8,863 nucleotides of DNA, from NCBI GenBank assembly GCA_030151005.1, contig JASLES010000116.1:1-8863 (forward strand), written 5' to 3'. Numbering within the stretch: position 1 is the first letter of the stretch; the number at the start of each line of letters is the position of its first letter. Under the pieces are notes generated by a model. The model did no database searches. It saw only the letters and a program-made list of their open reading frames with translations, and was not told the origin of the DNA. Shown here piece after piece: positions 6,726 through 8,863 of this stretch. The DNA comes from Silvimonas sp. Its GTDB lineage: Bacteria; Pseudomonadota; Gammaproteobacteria; Burkholderiales; Chitinibacteraceae. The translations under genes were made by a program, and so were the position numbers.

Positions 6726-7634
6726 ATGCGATTGCTAGCGCTCAAGATTGATGTCGATACCTTCCGGGGCACGCGCGTGGGTGTGCCGCGCCTTGTCGAG
6801 GCCCTACAACGGCACAAGGCCAATGCCACGTTCTTGTGGAGCCTGGGGCCGGACCACACTGGCCGCGCTATCAAGCGCGTGTTCCGTCCTGGTTTTATGA
6901 AAAAAGTGTCCCGCACCTCTGTTGTGGAGCACTACGGCATCAAAACTCTCATGTACGGCACGCTGCTACCGGGGCCGGATATCGGCAAGCGCTGTGCAGA
7001 ACTCATGCGCAGTGTGGCGGCCGCCGGTTTTGAAAACGGCATCCACACCTGGGATCATATCCGCTGGCAAGATGGCGTAGCTGCTGCAGATGAAGCCTGG
7101 ACCCGCGCGGAACTCAACAAAGCGGCAGAACGTTTCAACAGTATTTTTGGCGAGCCGGCCACCACCCACGGTGCCGCGGGCTGGCAAATGAATGAACACG
7201 CTTACCGCTACGAGCAACATATGGGGTTGCGTTACGCTGCGGATACGCGCGGCACGCATCCGTTCTGGCCGGTGGTAAAGGGCGAGCTGGTGCGTTGCGT
7301 GCAGCTGCCTGGCACACTGCCGACGCTGGATGAACTCCTGGGCGTAGATGGCCTGAATGCCGAGAACGTCCACGAGCACATCTTGCGCATGACAGAAGAC
7401 AGGCAGCCCTACGGTCACGTGTTTACCCTGCATGCCGAACTGGAAGGCATGAAACTATTGCCGACCTTCGAGCGCCTGCTGGCGGGCTGGATCGAACAGG
7501 GTTATCAATTGGTGTCTTGCGGCGATCTGTACGGCACGCTGGACCCGGCCAAGCTGCCCTATCATCACGTCGAGATGGCAGAGATTCCTGGTCGCAGCGG
7601 CGTGCTGGCCATGCAGGGTGACGTGTTTCCCTGA
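6726..7634 (+). CDS. arnD: ArnD-type deformylase (4-deoxy-4-formamido-L-arabinose-phosphoundecaprenol deformylase; polysaccharide deacetylase family)
   Basis: This 302-residue protein closely follows ArnD in length and landmarks. These are LKIDVDTFRGTRVGVPRL (residues 6-23, metal and catalytic aspartates near 9 and 11), HTWDHIRWQ (107-115, the HxxxH metal pair), AAGW (150-153), TLHAELEG (234-241) and a C-terminal EIPGR segment. In enterobacteria ArnD removes the formyl group from undecaprenyl-phosphate-Ara4FN at the inner membrane, on the path to lipid A modified with aminoarabinose, which gives resistance to polymyxin and cationic peptides. The other arn genes (arnA, B, C, T, E, F) are not in this window, so the substrate could differ while the chemistry stays the same. 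The ATG at 6726 lacks a strong Shine-Dalgarno, but the conserved N-terminal motif begins right after it. The gap of 83 nt from the SRPBCC gene does not decide whether they share a transcript. Confidence 0.85.
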   Translation: MRLLALKIDVDTFRGTRVGVPRLVEALQRHKANATFLWSLGPDHTGRAIKRVFRPGFMKKVSRTSVVEHYGIKTLMYGTLLPGPDIGKRCAELMRSVAAAGFENGIHTWDHIRWQDGVAAADEAWTRAELNKAAERFNSIFGEPATTHGAAGWQMNEHAYRYEQHMGLRYAADTRGTHPFWPVVKGELVRCVQLPGTLPTLDELLGVDGLNAENVHEHILRMTEDRQPYGHVFTLHAELEGMKLLPTFERLLAGWIEQGYQLVSCGDLYGTLDPAKLPYHHVEMAEIPGRSGVLAMQGDVFP

Positions 7635-7654
7635 TGTTTTCCTGCGTGCTCTGG

Positions 7655-8188
7655 TCAGCCGGCCGCTTGGTGACTGAGCAGACGATGCAGAATGTGATAT
7701 TCCACGCCGGCCGGCGTTGAGCGCGATTCATACAGACTTAATTGTGACGCCCGCCAGATGATGGCGGGCGTTATCGTATGTGCCGGGCACACCGCCTTGC
7801 GCAGCAGCGTAACGTGGGCACTGAAGCCTTGGGTGTCCACGCTGAAATCCTGCTGCTGCAAAGCGCGTTGCAGCCTTCCTGCCAGCGCATCCAGCGCGAT
7901 GTGCCGCTCTGCCAGCCCGGCCCACACCACTTTGGCTGCGCTAAAACTACCCACGCAGGCCAGTTGCAGTGTCATGGCCATAAAACCGCATTGATCGATC
8001 AGTCCGGTCAGTTCATCCAGACGAGACAACGACGTCTGGCCGAGGAAGGCCAGCGTCAGGTGCAGATTGTCTATGGCAACCGGCTTGCCGCCGAATTGCA
8101 CAGATGCCCGATCACGCGCTGTGGCCAATTGCTGGCGGACAGCGGGCGGAGGCGTCAGGCCTATGAAGAGGCGGGCGGTCGTGGTCAT
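7655..8188 (-). CDS. thpR: RNA 2',3'-cyclic phosphodiesterase (2'-5' RNA ligase family)
   Basis: This 177-residue protein of the 2H phosphoesterase superfamily carries both signature motifs: HLTLAFLG at residues 43-50 and HVTLLR at 125-130. The N-terminus MTTTARLFIGLTPP is typical for the family. The two HxT histidines catalyse hydrolysis of 2',3'-cyclic phosphate RNA ends to 2'-phosphates; the family was first known (as LigT) for the reverse-type 2'-5' ligation of tRNA halves in vitro. Length is normal. It converges on arnD, with only 20 nt between the stop codons. No Shine-Dalgarno is visible before the ATG. A TAAAAT hexamer (8200-8195) is spaced so that a transcript could begin at the start codon itself. 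It may otherwise depend on readthrough from putA, 62 nt upstream. Confidence 0.93.
   Translation of the reverse strand: MTTTARLFIGLTPPPAVRQQLATARDRASVQFGGKPVAIDNLHLTLAFLGQTSLSRLDELTGLIDQCGFMAMTLQLACVGSFSAAKVVWAGLAERHIALDALAGRLQRALQQQDFSVDTQGFSAHVTLLRKAVCPAHTITPAIIWRASQLSLYESRSTPAGVEYHILHRLLSHQAAG
7747..7771. repeat. Perfect 10-bp inverted repeat inside thpR
   Basis: ACGCCCGCCA (7747-7756) and TGGCGGGCGT (7762-7771) are exact reverse complements separated by 5 nt. The repeat lies in the 3' third of the thpR coding sequence (the TPAIIWRAS segment) and about 110 nt beyond the arnD stop on the opposite strand. It would form a strong GC-rich hairpin in RNA from either strand. There is no T-run on either side, so a classical intrinsic terminator is not supported. 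Confidence 0.8.
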
Positions 8189-8211
8189 GCCGGTATTTTA
8201 GTGCCTGCCGC

Positions 8212-8231
8212 GCGAGGCGGATGCGCCTCGC
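8212..8231 (-). terminator. GC hairpin downstream of putA (possible terminator or mRNA 3' end structure)
   Basis: On the minus strand GCGAGGCG-CATC-CGCCTCGC forms a perfect 8-bp stem with a 4-nt loop, starting 19 nt after the putA stop and ending 23 nt before the thpR start. It is not followed by a U-tract (GCGGCAGGCAC follows), so it may stabilise the putA mRNA 3' end or assist Rho-dependent termination rather than act as an intrinsic terminator. Confidence 0.45.
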
Positions 8232-8250
8232 AACCCGCCCCGCGCCGCAA

Positions 8251-8863
8251 TCACCCGATCGTCATCAAACTGGCATTGCCGCCCGCTGCCGCCGTATTTA
8301 CAGACAGCGCCCGTTCTAGCAACAGGCGCTCCAGCGCAAACTCCTCGCCACCTGCAGGCAAGCCCTGCACGCCCACAATCGGGCCGTCACGTTCGGCCAG
8401 GGTCTGACCCAATGCGCGCAGTTCGTCAGAGTCGCCATGGTGCAGTACCGCGTCAAACGGCAGTGTTTTCAGATCTGCTGTTGCCTCGACCAGCGTAATG
8501 CGCGCGGTCACCATTTTGGGCAGGCGGTTCACCAGATCCTTGATGCCGGCGCGTTGCACGATGACGGCCCGCGCACCTACGGCAAGGACGGTGGCCACCT
8601 GTTGCAGTACATCCTCCACCCCGGCCACGCACAAGACGGTTTCTCGGGGCAGTAATGCGTACGTGTTGCGTTCACCCGTGGGGCCGGCCAGGGTCAGCGT
8701 GCTGCCGGCGACGGTTGCAGCGGCCAGTTTTTCGCACAGAGGCACCAGCGCGGGTTGCTGCGCATGGGCCCATTGGCGCAGTTCTTCAAAGGGCTGCAGC
8801 AGGGTTTCGCGCTGGGCGATGGTTGCCACGTTTTGGTCAGCGTGCTGGCCGATGGTTTTTTGC
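8251..8863 (-). CDS. putA: Bifunctional proline dehydrogenase / L-glutamate-gamma-semialdehyde dehydrogenase PutA, C-terminal part (start beyond window)
   Basis: The minus-strand frame is open from the right edge to the TGA at 8253-8251, giving 203 codons (204 with the stop). The internal GTG at 8829 is not a start: the frame continues upstream through KTIGQHADQNVATIAQRE. The segment is the C-terminal end of PutA, with NTYALLPRETVLCVAG, AVLHHGDSDELRALGQ and GPIVGVQGL, and it ends in the highly conserved LSVNTAAAGGNASLMTIG. PutA oxidises proline to glutamate using FAD and NAD, passing the semialdehyde through an internal tunnel; the conserved C-terminal tail helps seal that tunnel. The proline dehydrogenase domain, most or all of the aldehyde dehydrogenase domain, and any DNA-binding N-terminus (present in autoregulating forms) lie outside. 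No frameshift is seen in the visible part. Confidence 0.95.
   Translation of the reverse strand, partial: QKTIGQHADQNVATIAQRETLLQPFEELRQWAHAQQPALVPLCEKLAAATVAGSTLTLAGPTGERNTYALLPRETVLCVAGVEDVLQQVATVLAVGARAVIVQRAGIKDLVNRLPKMVTARITLVEATADLKTLPFDAVLHHGDSDELRALGQTLAERDGPIVGVQGLPAGGEEFALERLLLERALSVNTAAAGGNASLMTIG

Noticed and set aside
7778..8407. 209-codon plus-strand open frame across thpR and the putA end
   Set aside because: It is antisense to thpR, whose two HxT motifs are intact, and to the conserved PutA tail. It has no recognisable domain.
8251..8829. A separate 192-residue protein starting at GTG 8829
   Set aside because: The frame stays open to the window edge and the sequence is the PutA C-terminus, so the GTG is an internal valine codon.

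Overview
This is an ordinary-looking chromosomal segment, roughly mid-to-high 50s % GC by eye, from a Gram-negative proteobacterium. It holds an outer-membrane secretin, an ArnD-type undecaprenyl-lipid deformylase and the end of a long bifunctional PutA, which fits a beta- or gammaproteobacterium. A betaproteobacterium (perhaps Neisseriales) is my guess from overall resemblance, not something proven here. I see no insertion sequences, prophage genes, CRISPR arrays or toxin-antitoxin pairs, and I found no convincing undescribed system.

Left part (1-1123), all on the minus strand: the first 228 codons of a membrane-anchored PAS-domain sensor protein that runs off the left edge. Upstream of it is a tRNA-Val(UAC)-tRNA-Asp(GUC) pair behind a strong stable-RNA promoter. 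A 204-bp divergent intergenic region (1074-1277) separates these from the secretion operon.

Centre (about 1206-5884), plus strand: a compact three-gene type II secretion (T2SS) operon, gspC-gspD-gspE, with an upstream extended -10 promoter candidate and a textbook intrinsic terminator right after gspE. GspC links the inner-membrane platform to the outer-membrane secretin GspD, and GspE is the cytoplasmic assembly ATPase. The genes for the rest of the machine (gspF to gspM/N) are not here, so the T2SS must be encoded at more than one locus if it is complete. GspD carries a long serine-rich insertion in its N3 domain.

Right part: two plus-strand genes, a secreted SRPBCC/START-like protein and an ArnD-type deformylase. 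They converge on two minus-strand genes: thpR (RNA 2',3'-cyclic phosphodiesterase) and the 3' end of putA (proline catabolism), which enters from the right edge. Neither minus-strand gene has a clear functional link to the secretion operon.

The points most worth a second look are the three-gene T2SS split, the serine-rich GspD insert, a G8 tract inside the SRPBCC gene, a perfect 10-bp inverted repeat inside thpR that faces the arnD 3' end, and the lone arnD.
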